From contig DAYL01000009.1 in assembly GCA_002508705.1 (NCBI GenBank), forward strand, positions 66,162 to 127,882: DNA of 61,721 nt, written 5' to 3'. How positions within the stretch are numbered: the stretch's first letter is position 1; the number at the start of each line of letters is the position of its first letter. The translations under genes and the position numbers were made by a program. Shown piece by piece: positions 25,310 through 34,262 of this stretch. This DNA comes from Methanoculleus sp. UBA374. GTDB taxonomy: Archaea > Halobacteriota > Methanomicrobia > Methanomicrobiales > Methanoculleaceae. Under the pieces are notes generated by a model. The model was not told the origin of the DNA and searched no databases. It saw only the letters and a list, made by a program, of their open reading frames with translations.

Positions 25310-26212
25310 TCAGTCCGTATACTCGGCCCGGACTAACCCCGTCGCAACAACCATATTCTTCAGTTTCCCGAACGCCGCGTCCCGTGTCTGCATCCGAAGG
25401 CCGCAGTCGGGGTCGATGAGCATTGCTTCCGGCGAAAAGACATCGATTCCGGTCTCGATCCGCTTGCGTATGGTCTCAACGCTCTCGACACCGGGGTCGG
25501 TCGAGTCCACGCACCCGTAGCCGATCATTCGGCCGCGCAAGTCCTTTTTTGAGATCACTTCCAGGTTTCCGGGGTTGTTTGCGAACTCAAAGTCGAAGAC
25601 GGTGACGTTCGCCCGGAGGATGTCGTCGATGACTGTCCCGAGATTTCCGCAGACGTGGAGGCAGACGGGCACCCGGAGCCTGGCGGTGATCGCGTTCACC
25701 GCCTCGCGGCCGACGGCGATGTTTGCGGCACCCGTTGAGAAGATGGGCTCATCTACCTGGAGGAGCGTGATCCCGGCGTCCTGAAGGTAGCCCGCCTCGA
25801 CGGCGAGCGCCTGCGCGAGGTCGAGGACCAGTTCGTCCCGGTTCCGGTAGAACGGCGTCTCGATCGAAAGACCGTGCGCGAGCGTGCTCGGGCCGGTGAG
25901 GATCCCCTTCACCTTCGGGTGCCGGGAGAGGGCGTACTTCGTATCGGCGAGCGTGATGGGCTGTCGGGCCGGCTGGACCTTCCCGATTACCGAAGACCCG
26001 CGGATGCCGGGGAGGTGGGAGGTGAAGGCACGAATCATGTCGCCCCGGACCTGACCGTCGGAGATGATATCGATCCCGGCGTCGATCTGGCCGGCGACCG
26101 CTACCTCCACCGCATGCTTGAGCGGGTCCATGAGGGCTAAAATCCCCGAGCCTTTCACCACCGGGTAACTCCCGACCACCGTGGTCGGGAGGCGCACGCT
26201 TGTCAGGGTCAT
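25310..26212 (-). CDS. metE: Core-MetE family methionine synthase (corrinoid-dependent)
   Basis: A 300-residue protein equal to the catalytic C-terminal half of MetE. The zinc ligands are present: H186 and C188 in CLHVCGN, E209 in FDFEF and C270 in IDPDCG. It lacks the N-terminal folate-binding half, as in archaeal core-MetE enzymes that use methylcobalamin or a methylated corrinoid protein to methylate homocysteine. It follows aspS with a 4-bp overlap. Which core-MetE subgroup it belongs to cannot be decided by eye. Confidence 0.88.
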   Translation of the reverse strand: MTLTSVRLPTTVVGSYPVVKGSGILALMDPLKHAVEVAVAGQIDAGIDIISDGQVRGDMIRAFTSHLPGIRGSSVIGKVQPARQPITLADTKYALSRHPKVKGILTGPSTLAHGLSIETPFYRNRDELVLDLAQALAVEAGYLQDAGITLLQVDEPIFSTGAANIAVGREAVNAITARLRVPVCLHVCGNLGTVIDDILRANVTVFDFEFANNPGNLEVISKKDLRGRMIGYGCVDSTDPGVESVETIRKRIETGIDVFSPEAMLIDPDCGLRMQTRDAAFGKLKNMVVATGLVRAEYTD

Positions 26213-27498
26213 GGGGTCAGTCTGTGCCGGTCGCGTGGAAAGAGCGCCGCTTCACGGATGTTTTGGAGATCGAGCATCGTCATCACCAGGCGCTCGATGC
26301 CGAGCCCCCATCCGGCGTGCGGGGGCATGCCGTAACGGAACGTGTTTAAGTAGAACTCAAAGCTCTCGGGAGAGAGGCCCTTTGCGCGGATACGTTCTAC
26401 CAGGAGGTCGTACTGGTGGATACGCTGGGCGCCGGAGGAGAGTTCCATACGGGGGTGCATGAGGTCGAACGCCTTGCAGAACTCGGGTCTGTCCGGGTAA
26501 GGCATCGCGTAGTAGGGTCTGATGTCGGTGGGCCAGTCGACAATGAAGTAATGCGTTCCGACCGAATCTCCGATCGCCCGCTCGGCCGCCGGGGAGAGGT
26601 CGTCGCCGAAGGCGAGCTTCTCCTCGATGGTGCGGTTCGCGGTCTCGATCGCTTCCGCATAGGGTATCCGGGGGAACGGTTTCTCAGGAACCGTGAGGTC
26701 AACCCCGAGTTCCGCAAGTTGCTCGCCGCAGTTCTCTGCGACGTAGTCGTAGACGTGGACGATCAGGTCTTCGAGGAGTTCCATGGCATCGTTATGGTCC
26801 GCAAACGAGACCTCCACGTCAAGCGACGTGGCCTCGTTGAGGTGCCGGACGGTGTTATGCTCCTCGGCGCGAAAGATGGGGCCGAGCTCGAAGACCGCCT
26901 CGAACCCGGCGGCCATCATCATCTGTTTATAAAGCTGGGGGCTCTGGTTCAGGAATGCCTCCTTCTCAAAGTAGGCGATAGGGAAGAGTTCGGTGCCGCC
27001 CTCGGTGGCGGCGGCGACGATCTTCGGGGTTGTAATATTGATGCAGCCCCGGGAGGCGAGGAACGCGGTCGCGGCGCAGGTCACCGCCGAGCGGATGAAG
27101 AAGATGGCGCGGACACGCGGCTTCCTCGCGTCCAGGAACCGGGAGTCAAGCCGGGTGTCGAGTTCGGCCGGCACTTTCTCGGCGACGTCGAGCGGGAGCG
27201 GGCTCTCCGCGGGGCTGATGACCTCGAACTCCTCGGGGACGATCTCGCGCCCGCCGGGGGCCTTCTCGATTGCTTTGACCCTGCCCCGGACCCTGACCAC
27301 GGACTCTCGCGAGACGTTCCGGGCTGCTTCAAGGATCTCCGCCGTGACCTTCTTCTTCGGGACGGTCACCTGGACGATGCCGGTCCGGTCGCGGATCAGG
27401 AAAAACGTAAGTCCTCCGAGATCGCGGACCTCGTGCACCCAGCCGATGACCTCGGCAGATTCAGTCTGTGGGGTTACGGCCCGTATTGGTAGACGCAT
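26209..27498 (-). CDS. aspS: Aspartyl-tRNA synthetase, archaeal type
   Basis: A 429-residue class IIb enzyme. An N-terminal OB-fold anticodon domain (about 1-105, VIGWVHEVRDLGGLTFFLIRDR in part) is followed by the catalytic core with motif 2 around FELGPIFRAEEHNT and motif 3 GWGLGIERLVM. It charges tRNA-Asp and, in archaea without AsnRS, may also charge tRNA-Asn for later amidation; which applies here is not visible. Transcribed with core-metE. Confidence 0.95.
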   Translation of the reverse strand: MRLPIRAVTPQTESAEVIGWVHEVRDLGGLTFFLIRDRTGIVQVTVPKKKVTAEILEAARNVSRESVVRVRGRVKAIEKAPGGREIVPEEFEVISPAESPLPLDVAEKVPAELDTRLDSRFLDARKPRVRAIFFIRSAVTCAATAFLASRGCINITTPKIVAAATEGGTELFPIAYFEKEAFLNQSPQLYKQMMMAAGFEAVFELGPIFRAEEHNTVRHLNEATSLDVEVSFADHNDAMELLEDLIVHVYDYVAENCGEQLAELGVDLTVPEKPFPRIPYAEAIETANRTIEEKLAFGDDLSPAAERAIGDSVGTHYFIVDWPTDIRPYYAMPYPDRPEFCKAFDLMHPRMELSSGAQRIHQYDLLVERIRAKGLSPESFEFYLNTFRYGMPPHAGWGLGIERLVMTMLDLQNIREAALFPRDRHRLTP

Positions 27499-27595
27499 AT
27501 GAAAAACCTGGATATAGTGTGGGCCCCGGAAGGTATTTTGTCTTGCGCTCCCCCGCCGGGAGAACGCTTCGCGGAATACTCCGGGACTGAGATAA

Positions 27596-28138
27596 TCAGA
27601 GGAAGACCGCGGCGGAGAGGACCGTCGTCCAGCGCCCGTTCATATCTCCTTTTGCCGACTGACAGGTGTGGGTTGTGTTGATAATCCGCCCGCTTGCCTT
27701 GTAGATCTGTTCGCGTTCCTGCCACGCTTTGTCGGGGTCGAACTCGATCCCGAGCGTTGTCGCAAGCATGGTTGCCGCAAGGTCTTCCGCGTATTCTCCC
27801 GAGACCTCTGCGGTCTCTCCGAAAGCGTGGTGCTCGGAGAGGTAGCCGTAGGCGTTGCTCTCTTTCGGCATCGCATGTCCGATGGCGGCGGAGATGAGCC
27901 TGCTTGGTTCGTTGGTCTCGTTCCGGGCCATGACGACGTAGACGATGGTCCCCGGAGAGAGGTGCTGCAGCCCCTCCTCCTTCGAGACCAGCCGGCAGTT
28001 CGGGGGGAAGATGCTTGAAACGTAGACGAGGTTGTACTTCTCGATGCCCGCCTGCCTGAGAGCCAGTTCAAATGACGCCAGTTTGTCTTTGTGGATGCCC
28101 ACACCCTTTGTAAAGAAACACTTGGTCGGAACGAACAT
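27596..28138 (-). CDS. pdaD: Pyruvoyl-dependent arginine decarboxylase
   Basis: A 180-residue proenzyme that makes agmatine from arginine for polyamine synthesis. The self-cleavage site is [10 protein letters not shown]: cutting between S41 and S42 turns S42 into the pyruvoyl cofactor of the alpha chain. Later motifs [10 protein letters not shown] and [21 protein letters not shown] match the family. A TATA-like AAATATTAAAAATC lies about 25 bp before the ATG, so the message is probably leaderless. It stands alone. Confidence 0.95.
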   Translation of the reverse strand: MFVPTKCFFTKGVGIHKDKLASFELALRQAGIEKYNLVYVSSIFPPNCRLVSKEEGLQHLSPGTIVYVVMARNETNEPSRLISAAIGHAMPKESNAYGYLSEHHAFGETAEVSGEYAEDLAATMLATTLGIEFDPDKAWQEREQIYKASGRIINTTHTCQSAKGDMNGRWTTVLSAAVFL

Positions 28139-28554
28139 TGAAGATCTTCTTATCGCTAGAGATTTTTAATATTTTCGGTTATATCCGCCACGAATGGAAA
28201 ATTACGCTCATTTTCGTCTCTTTTTGACATCAGTGCAGTAATATGCGGATAAACCCGGAAACTGCCGGGAAATACGACTTATCCGGGTATGCCCGGGGTG
28301 GCCGCAACCGCTCTCAATGCCGGTCGATCTCTCTCTGGAGACCGCTTGAACCGAAATCGTTACGGGAACCGCCCATATCGAAAAACATTCCTCAAGTCTG
28401 CCGGGGAACGGCATCTGCGTCTCTCCCGCGTTCCGGACGCACCCGGAGGAACGCTTATAAGTGATGGTGCTGCATCCGGTGCAGCCGGGGTTGTCGCTGA
28501 CGCGTCGCGGCACCCGGGATTCTCTCATGCTCTCCCGCAACGGAAGGTAAGGAT
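28139..28554. promoter_or_regulatory. Divergent intergenic region between pdaD and the sulfur operon
   Basis: About 415 bp. The minus-strand pdaD TATA (about 28160-28173) lies at the left side and a plus-strand TATA-like CGCTTATAAGTG at about 28453-28464 lies about 95 bp before the TusA-like gene. A 110-residue minus-strand frame here has no recognisable features. Nothing else seen. Confidence 0.45.
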
Positions 28555-28797
28555 ATGGGACCGGAGAATAAACCCACGGCGGTCGTGGACGCTATCGGGC
28601 TCTACTGCCCCATGCCGATCATGATGACCCGGGAAGCAATCGAGAACCTCGACGTCGGGGAGACGCTCCAGGTCGAGGCGGATGACCCTGCCGCGGAAGA
28701 GGATATCCGGCGCTGGGCAGGCCGCGTAGGGCACAAGATCGTGAAGTTCGAGAAGAATGACAGGGTCATGAGGTTCTGCATCAGGAAGATGAAGTAG
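28555..28797 (+). CDS. TusA/SirA-family sulfur carrier
   Basis: An 80-residue TusA-like protein. The CPxP motif is C18-P-M-P in GLYCPMPIM, and LQVEADDPAAEEDIRRWAGR is the usual beta-alpha segment. TusA proteins receive persulfide sulfur on the Cys from a cysteine desulfurase and hand it on to thiolation or Fe-S pathways. It is the first gene of a sulfur-relay operon whose later members are a second TusA-like protein, a DsrE-like protein, an IscS-like protein and IscU. Confidence 0.9.
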   Translation: MGPENKPTAVVDAIGLYCPMPIMMTREAIENLDVGETLQVEADDPAAEEDIRRWAGRVGHKIVKFEKNDRVMRFCIRKMK

Positions 28798-28806
28798 GTG
28801 AGGAAA

Positions 28807-29058
28807 ATGGTGTATGCGGATAAGACGGTCAGTTGCATTGGTATCTGCCAATCGCCCCTGCTCTCGATCGAGGCGGGGATGGAGACGCTCAACGCGGGAC
28901 AGGTCCTGCAGGTGACGACCGACAAGCCGGACCTTGTCGAGGAGGTCAGGTCCTGGGCCGGTCAGAGCGGGCACGCGCTCGAGGAAGAACACTTCGCATC
29001 GGGCGTGACGACCCTCCTCGTGCGCAAAGGAGCGACGGTGACGACAGAGGCGACGTGA
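28807..29058 (+). CDS. Divergent TusA-like protein
   Basis: An 83-residue TusA-fold protein (LQVTTDKPDLVEEVRSWAGQ matches its neighbour), but the sulfur-carrying motif reads GICQSPLL, that is CxxP rather than CPxP. A further cysteine lies earlier in VSCIG. The ATG at 28807 is preferred because GGTGAGG sits 4-5 nt upstream; a GTG at 28798 directly after the preceding stop is the alternative. It is probably a sulfur-relay partner of the adjacent TusA, perhaps with a different recipient. Confidence 0.8.
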   Translation: MVYADKTVSCIGICQSPLLSIEAGMETLNAGQVLQVTTDKPDLVEEVRSWAGQSGHALEEEHFASGVTTLLVRKGATVTTEAT

Positions 29059-29162
29059 TGAACACCGGCGGCTATGCGGACAACCTCCCGACCCGGGAGG
29101 GCGGGAACCAGGAGCCCGTGAACGAGGAGAAGGCACCGTTATCCGCCCGAAAAGGAGTGTAA
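29058..29162 (+). CDS. Possible 34-residue ORF in sulfur operon
   Basis: The ATG overlaps the preceding stop (TGATG), and 34 residues (MNTGGYADNLPTREGGNQEP and onward) end at a TAA just after AAAGGAGTG, the likely ribosome site of the next gene. The peptide is hydrophilic with no motif. It could be a real small protein or simply a translational coupling link to the DsrE-like gene. Confidence 0.3.
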   Translation: MNTGGYADNLPTREGGNQEPVNEEKAPLSARKGV

Positions 29163-29168
29163 ACCGGC

Positions 29169-29528
29169 ATGGCGCGGATACTTTACATCCAGACCAGCGG
29201 CACCGACACCCCGGAGCGATTGTATGCCCCGTTCATGCTCGCGATGACGGCGCGCGCGACAGACATCGACGCCGACATCTTCTTCATGATCAAAGGGGTG
29301 ACGGTCGTCAAGAAAGGCGCAGCGGAGAAGATCAAGGTTGGAAGTTTCCCGAAACTCTCGGAGATCCGCGACCAGGCGATCTCCGCGGGGGCGACAATCT
29401 ACATCTGCGAGCAGAGCACCCAGCTCTTCGGTATGGCGCGGGGCGACTTCATCGAGGAAGGCCGGGTCGTGGGTGCACTCACTTTAAACGACCTCGCACT
29501 CGACGCCGATGCGGTCATAACGTTCTAG
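29169..29528 (+). CDS. DsrE-like family protein
   Basis: A 119-residue protein of the DsrE/DsrF-like fold (ARILYIQTSGTDTPERLYAPF, then FFMIKGVTVV and ATIYICEQSTQLFGM). Family members transfer sulfur or bind small ligands. C-terminal Cys in IYICEQS (about residue 80) is the candidate sulfur carrier. It lies between the TusA-like genes and the IscS-like gene in the same operon, which supports a role in sulfur relay. Confidence 0.82.
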   Translation: MARILYIQTSGTDTPERLYAPFMLAMTARATDIDADIFFMIKGVTVVKKGAAEKIKVGSFPKLSEIRDQAISAGATIYICEQSTQLFGMARGDFIEEGRVVGALTLNDLALDADAVITF

Positions 29529-29540
29529 GAGCGGCCGGGT

Positions 29541-30695
29541 ATGGAGGAGCGGATCTATCTCGACCACGCAGCGGCGATGCCGATCCACCCTGAGGTCCTC
29601 CGGTTCGGGAACCGGTTTCTTGCCGGTTTCGCCGGCAACCCCTCCACGATCTATCGGGAAGGGCTTGCGGCAGAGGAGGCTGTTTCCCGCGCGCGGGAGG
29701 AGGTGGCAGCGCTCATCGGCGCGAGCGACCCGGCTTCGGTCATCTTCACCAGCGGGGCGACCGAATCGAACAACATCGCCGTCAGGGGGACCGCGCTCCG
29801 GAACATGAAACGGGGCAAGCGGGTCGTTACGAGCACCATCGAGCACATCTCGGTCCTGAACCCGGCAAAAGTTCTTCTGAAGAAGGGTTTTGCCGTTACA
29901 GAGGTCCCGGTCGACCGTTACGGCACGATCGACCTCGGCGCCCTCGAAGAGGCGGTCACGCCGGAGACCGTCGTCACGTCGGTCCACTACGCAAACAACG
30001 AGATCGGGACGATCGAACCGATCCGCGAGGTGGCGGAGATCGTCCACGCGCGCGGCGGTTTTCTCCACGTGGACGCCACCGACGCCGCCGGACGGGTACC
30101 GATAAACGTGGAGCGCGCCGGCATCGACCTCGCCACCCTCTCCTCGAACCAGCTCGGGGGACCTCAGGGGATGGGAGCGCTCTACATCCGCCCCGGCGTC
30201 CGGGTCCAGCCGGTCCTTGTCGGGGGCGGGCAGGAACGCGGTCTCCGGCCCGGGACCGAGGACGTCTTCGGGATCGCCTGTATGGGAGAGGCGGCCCGGC
30301 TTGCGGCAAAAGAGATGCTGGAGGAGAGCAGGCGCCTTGCCGCGATCCGGGACCGGCTTATCGCCGGGATCACGGATATCGAGGAGGCCTACCTGACCGG
30401 CCACCCAACGGAGCGGCTCCCGCACCACGCGAGTTTTCGCTTCTCCCGGATCGAGGGGGAGAGCATCCAGCTTGCCATGAACATGCTCGGGATCGCCGTC
30501 GCCACCGGGTCGGCGTGCACCTCACGGACGCTCGAAGCCTCCCACGTCCTCCTTGCCATCGGGCTCGCCCACGAGGAGGCGCACGGGTCGATGGTCGCAA
30601 CGCTCGGGCGCGAGAACCGCGCGGACGAGGCGCCCCGGGTTGTAGACGCCGTCAGAGAAACAGTTAAACGCCTGCGGGCCATTACTCCGCTATAG
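29541..30695 (+). CDS. IscS/NifS-like protein lacking the PLP-binding lysine
   Basis: A 384-residue class V aminotransferase-fold protein with overall NifS architecture: the N-terminal YLDHAAAMP, H102, D178 in HVDAT, and the sulfur-accepting Cys326 in GSACTSRT. The PLP lysine region, normally SxHK-x2-GPKG, reads SSNQLGGPQG here, so the His is N203 and the Lys is Q204. Without the lysine, desulfurase chemistry should fail or be strongly altered. The Archaeoglobus fulgidus IscS is known to lack the same lysine. The gene sits directly upstream of iscU, so it may serve as an IscU-docking scaffold fed with sulfide or sulfur by another route. Confidence 0.85.
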   Translation: MEERIYLDHAAAMPIHPEVLRFGNRFLAGFAGNPSTIYREGLAAEEAVSRAREEVAALIGASDPASVIFTSGATESNNIAVRGTALRNMKRGKRVVTSTIEHISVLNPAKVLLKKGFAVTEVPVDRYGTIDLGALEEAVTPETVVTSVHYANNEIGTIEPIREVAEIVHARGGFLHVDATDAAGRVPINVERAGIDLATLSSNQLGGPQGMGALYIRPGVRVQPVLVGGGQERGLRPGTEDVFGIACMGEAARLAAKEMLEESRRLAAIRDRLIAGITDIEEAYLTGHPTERLPHHASFRFSRIEGESIQLAMNMLGIAVATGSACTSRTLEASHVLLAIGLAHEEAHGSMVATLGRENRADEAPRVVDAVRETVKRLRAITPL

Positions 30696-30697
30696 GG

Positions 30698-31093
30698 GTG
30701 AAGAATTTGGCAGACCAGATCGGATACAGCCAGAAGGTGATGGAGCACTTCATGAACCCGCACAACGTCGGGGTGATCGAGAACGCGGACGGTTACGGCA
30801 AGGTCGGCAACCCGGTCTGCGGGGACATCATGGAGATCTTCATCAAAGTCAAGGATGATGTCATTGAGGATATCAAGTTCCGGACGTTCGGGTGCGGGTC
30901 GGCCATAGCCACGAGCAGCATGGTTACCGACCTCGCCAGGGGAAAGACGCTCGACGAAGCGATGCAGATCACCCGCGACGATGTGGCGACCGAACTTGAG
31001 GGGCTGCCGCCCCGGAAAATGCACTGCTCCAATCTCGCAGCGGACGCACTCCACGCGGCGATACAGGACTACCGGGAGAAGCAGAAGAAGTAG
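30698..31093 (+). CDS. iscU: Fe-S cluster scaffold IscU/NifU-like
   Basis: A 131-residue IscU scaffold with the three cluster cysteines C41 (NPVCGD, with D43), C66 (TFGCGS) and C110 (KMHCSN). It assembles [2Fe-2S] clusters and passes them on. The start is GTG at 30698, 2 bp after the IscS-like stop; a TTG at 30707 behind AGGGGTG is an alternative. The LPPMK motif for HscA binding reads LPPRK. The partner IscS-like protein lacks its PLP lysine. Confidence 0.92.
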   Translation: MKNLADQIGYSQKVMEHFMNPHNVGVIENADGYGKVGNPVCGDIMEIFIKVKDDVIEDIKFRTFGCGSAIATSSMVTDLARGKTLDEAMQITRDDVATELEGLPPRKMHCSNLAADALHAAIQDYREKQKK

Positions 31094-31104
31094 ATGTGGG
31101 TTTT

Positions 31105-32010
31105 TCAGCACCGGTAGACCAGCGTCATGATGCTTTTTGCAAGGTCCAGGCTCTTTCCCTGGTAGGCCATGAGGGTATCCCGCCGGAGCGCTCCCTTTAT
31201 CCGGACGGGGTCCCGGATGTCCTGGATGAAGACGTCGATGAGGTCCTCATACAGTCCGTAGGTCCCGGCCGATGAGGGCTCCTTTCCAAAAGCCTGCATC
31301 AGGGCCGCCGCCGGGCCGCTGATCGGCGCGTCCCCGATGAAGGGGCTGATTGCGACGACGCACCGGTGACGGCGGAGTGCCTCCCGCACCCCCGCACACT
31401 CGAGAATGGGCGATATGCTCGTTACCGGGTTGCTCGGGCCGATCACCACGGCATCGCTCGCCTCGATTGCCCGGATAGCCTCCTCTGTCGCAACCGGCGG
31501 CTGACGGAACCGGCGGACCACGCCGTCGATCGTTACGTTCCCCCGGTGTTTCACCCAGTACTCCTGGAAATGCATCTCGCCCCGGGGCGTGTGGACGTAG
31601 GTCGTCACGGCGGAGTCGGTCATCGGAAGGACGGTGGCCCGAACGCCGAATTTCCGGCAGAGCACCGAGGTCGCCTCGGTGAGGCGCATGCCGCTTCTGA
31701 GCATCTCTCCTCTCGCGATGTGCACCGCCCGGTCCTGGTCCCCGACGGCGATGAACTCCTCGATGCCGAGTCTCGCGAGGAGGCCGTGCGTGATGGAGGT
31801 GTCGTTGCGGATTCCCCACCACTGGCCGGTATCGAGGATGCCCGCAAAGAGGTACATGACCGTATCGGTATCAGGCGAGAGGTGATTGCCGGAGAGCCAC
31901 ATATCCTCGGCTGTGTTGACGATGACTGCAATCTCCCGCTCCTCCAGCAGCTCCAGCATGCCTCGGAGGAGCTTCGGGGTCCCGGTCCCGCCCGAGAGGA
32001 AGGTTATCAT
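31105..32010 (-). CDS. cofD: 2-phospho-L-lactate transferase (coenzyme F420 synthesis)
   Basis: A 301-residue CofD that transfers the phospholactyl group from its guanylylated donor to Fo, giving F420-0. Conserved segments are [11 protein letters not shown] (7-17), [19 protein letters not shown] (32-50), [11 protein letters not shown] and [16 protein letters not shown]. It lies next to a diverged paralog on the same strand. F420 is the hydride carrier of methanogenesis. Length and motifs are normal, so this copy is taken as the active one. Confidence 0.94.
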   Translation of the reverse strand: MITFLSGGTGTPKLLRGMLELLEEREIAVIVNTAEDMWLSGNHLSPDTDTVMYLFAGILDTGQWWGIRNDTSITHGLLARLGIEEFIAVGDQDRAVHIARGEMLRSGMRLTEATSVLCRKFGVRATVLPMTDSAVTTYVHTPRGEMHFQEYWVKHRGNVTIDGVVRRFRQPPVATEEAIRAIEASDAVVIGPSNPVTSISPILECAGVREALRRHRCVVAISPFIGDAPISGPAAALMQAFGKEPSSAGTYGLYEDLIDVFIQDIRDPVRIKGALRRDTLMAYQGKSLDLAKSIMTLVYRC

Positions 32011-32083
32011 TGAACAAATAGCGTATCGGGCCTATCCGTATATGAGCGTTTCCAATCGCAATGGGCGATGAATATCCCTCGTT

Positions 32084-32992
32084 TCACGAAACCGCGTGCC
32101 GAATGACCGCCATGATGTCCCAGGCGAGCGACTCCGCCTGGCGCTCGTGCAGAAGATGGGTCTCCAGGCGGAGCGAGCCGGCGACCTCGTCGGGGTCGTG
32201 GAGGTCCTGGACAAAAACGTCGACAACATCCTGGTAAAGCCGGAAAACCCCGGGAGAGGTCGGCGTCTCGCCGACGGCGTACATGAGCGCGGTGTCCTTT
32301 GGGTCCGGCGCAACACCCCCCTGGAACGGCGAGACCGCGATGACGAACCGGTCGCGGAGAAGGCGACGCATCCCGGTGCAGTCGAGGAGGGGGAGAACGC
32401 TCGCCGCCGGGTTCGCAGGGCCGATCACCACGGCGTCGCTTGCCTCGATCACCGCACGCACCTCGTCCGTGACCGCGGGTGACCCGGGTGCGGTGCGGAC
32501 GAGCTCCCGCACCTCGGTATCGGCCCCGGCGGTCATCCGGTAGGTGAGGAGCGGCAGACGTTCGGTGCCGGTATCGACGAACAGGGGGGCCTCCGTGTCG
32601 GTTGTCGGGAGGACGGTCGCCCCGATGTTGAGCGCACGGCACTGCGCCTGCACCGCCTCCGTCAGGGTCCTGCCCTCGTTGAGAAGCCCCGCACGGGCGA
32701 TCTGGACGGCGCGGGCGCGGTCACCGACCGGGAAGGGTTCGCCGCCCGCAACCCTCGGGAGGTAACCGTGGGTGATGCAGGTATCCCCTTTTATTCCCCA
32801 CCATCGGCCGGTATCGAGGATGCCCGCAAAGAGGAAGACGGCGGTATCGATCTCGGACGCACAGTGGCCCCCCGAGACCCAGCAGTCCCCGGCGGTGCTC
32901 GCGACCACGGCGATCTCGCTGTCGTAGAGGATCTGCCGGACGCCCTGTATGAGTGCAGGCACTCCGGGCCCGGCCGAAAGGAAGGTGATCAT
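32084..32992 (-). CDS. Diverged CofD paralog
   Basis: A 302-residue CofD-fold protein in tandem with cofD. The overall layout is kept ([31 protein letters not shown]), but key positions change: GGTGTPK becomes AGPGVPA (K13 lost) and NTAED...GNHLSPDTD becomes STAGD...GGHCASEID, removing N32, E35, N42 and D47. It therefore probably no longer does the CofD reaction, or uses another substrate. Not a pseudogene by frame. Located upstream of cofD, 73 bp apart. Confidence 0.85.
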   Translation of the reverse strand: MITFLSAGPGVPALIQGVRQILYDSEIAVVASTAGDCWVSGGHCASEIDTAVFLFAGILDTGRWWGIKGDTCITHGYLPRVAGGEPFPVGDRARAVQIARAGLLNEGRTLTEAVQAQCRALNIGATVLPTTDTEAPLFVDTGTERLPLLTYRMTAGADTEVRELVRTAPGSPAVTDEVRAVIEASDAVVIGPANPAASVLPLLDCTGMRRLLRDRFVIAVSPFQGGVAPDPKDTALMYAVGETPTSPGVFRLYQDVVDVFVQDLHDPDEVAGSLRLETHLLHERQAESLAWDIMAVIRHAVS

Positions 32993-33039
32993 GGCTGAAT
33001 ACCTTTATCGTTTATCTCCCAAGATTCTTAACGGAACTG

Positions 33040-34248
33040 ATGAAGATCATCAAGGACCCGGTTCACGGCTACGTCGAGGCCGATGCGCTGACACTCCGTC
33101 TGCTGGACTCGATGCCGGTCCAGCGTCTCCGTCACGTCACCCAGCTCGGGTTTGCAAACCTCGTCTACCCCGGCGCAAACCACACCCGGTTCGAGCACTC
33201 GCTCGGGACGATGCACCTTGCGGGTCTCATGTGCGGGAACCTCGGGCTTGACGACGGCGAGACGCGGCTCGTCACCACGGCCGCCCTCCTCCACGACATC
33301 GGCCACGGCCCCTTCTCCCACGTCACCGAACCGGTGATGGAGGAGTTTACCGGGAGGAGCCACCACCAGATCGACCGCCTCGTCAGGGAGGGGACGATCG
33401 CCGGGGTCCTCGAAGCGGAGGGGATCGACCCCGCCGAGGTATGTGCCGTCGTCTCGGGGGAGCACCGCCTCGCGAGCATCATCCACGGGAGCCTGGACGT
33501 CGACCGGATGGATTACCTGATGCGGGACGCTCACTATACCGGCGTGCCCTACGGGACGGTCGACGCTCACCGGCTGATCCGGTGCACCGTTTTAGCCGAA
33601 TCCGGCATTGGCCTCTCTGAAGGCGGGATCAACGCCGCCGAGTCGCTCCTCATCGCCCGGACCCTCATGCGCCCGGCGGTCTACTTCCACCACGTCAGCC
33701 GGATCGCGACGAGCATGTTCGTCCATGCCCTCCGCGAGGAGGTGCAGAACGTTCCGGGTGTCGACGCCTGCGAACTCGTGCGGATGGACGATGCCGCCTG
33801 CATGGAGCGGCTGAAGCACTCCCCGCATGCGATCACCCGCGACCTTGCCTGCCGGGTCTACGCCCGTGACCTCTATAAGCGGGCGCTCTACGTCGGCGAA
33901 GACCGGGTGAACGCCGCTGCCCTCCAGCAGAACCTCGGGGCGGCCCGGGAACGGGACCTTGCCCGGGCAATCGCCGGGACCGCGGGGGTCCCGGAGGACG
34001 AGGTGCTTGTGGACATCCCCCGCCTCCCGGGCCCTCTCTCGATGGAGGTCCGGGTCAGGAACAGCCACGCCATGGTGGATATCGAGGAAGTCTCCCCCCT
34101 CATCAACACCTTAAACGATACCCGGCGGCAGCAATGGCGTCTTGGCGTCTACACGACGGAGGAGCACCGCCACGCGGTGGAGCAGGCGGCGATGGAGGTG
34201 CTCCGGGTGAAGCGGGCGACAAAGCAGGATAAACTTGTAGTTGCATAA
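33040..34248 (+). CDS. HD superfamily phosphohydrolase
   Basis: A 402-residue HD-domain phosphohydrolase (COG1078-like). Metal ligands are H53 in TRFEHSLGT, H85-D86 in LLHDIGHGPFSH, and a downstream D in SLDVDRMDYL. Family members hydrolyse dNTPs or other phosphate esters. No Shine-Dalgarno sequence is seen and a TATA-like TTTATCGTTTATC lies about 30 bp upstream, so the message is likely leaderless. It precedes ubiX by 14 bp and may be co-transcribed with the isoprenoid genes. Confidence 0.88.
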   Translation: MKIIKDPVHGYVEADALTLRLLDSMPVQRLRHVTQLGFANLVYPGANHTRFEHSLGTMHLAGLMCGNLGLDDGETRLVTTAALLHDIGHGPFSHVTEPVMEEFTGRSHHQIDRLVREGTIAGVLEAEGIDPAEVCAVVSGEHRLASIIHGSLDVDRMDYLMRDAHYTGVPYGTVDAHRLIRCTVLAESGIGLSEGGINAAESLLIARTLMRPAVYFHHVSRIATSMFVHALREEVQNVPGVDACELVRMDDAACMERLKHSPHAITRDLACRVYARDLYKRALYVGEDRVNAAALQQNLGAARERDLARAIAGTAGVPEDEVLVDIPRLPGPLSMEVRVRNSHAMVDIEEVSPLINTLNDTRRQQWRLGVYTTEEHRHAVEQAAMEVLRVKRATKQDKLVVA

Positions 34249-34262
34249 CGCATGAGGAGCAC

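Noticed and set aside
28208..28540. 110-codon minus-strand frame between pdaD and the TusA gene
   Set aside because: It overlaps the operon promoter, has no motif and no ribosome site.
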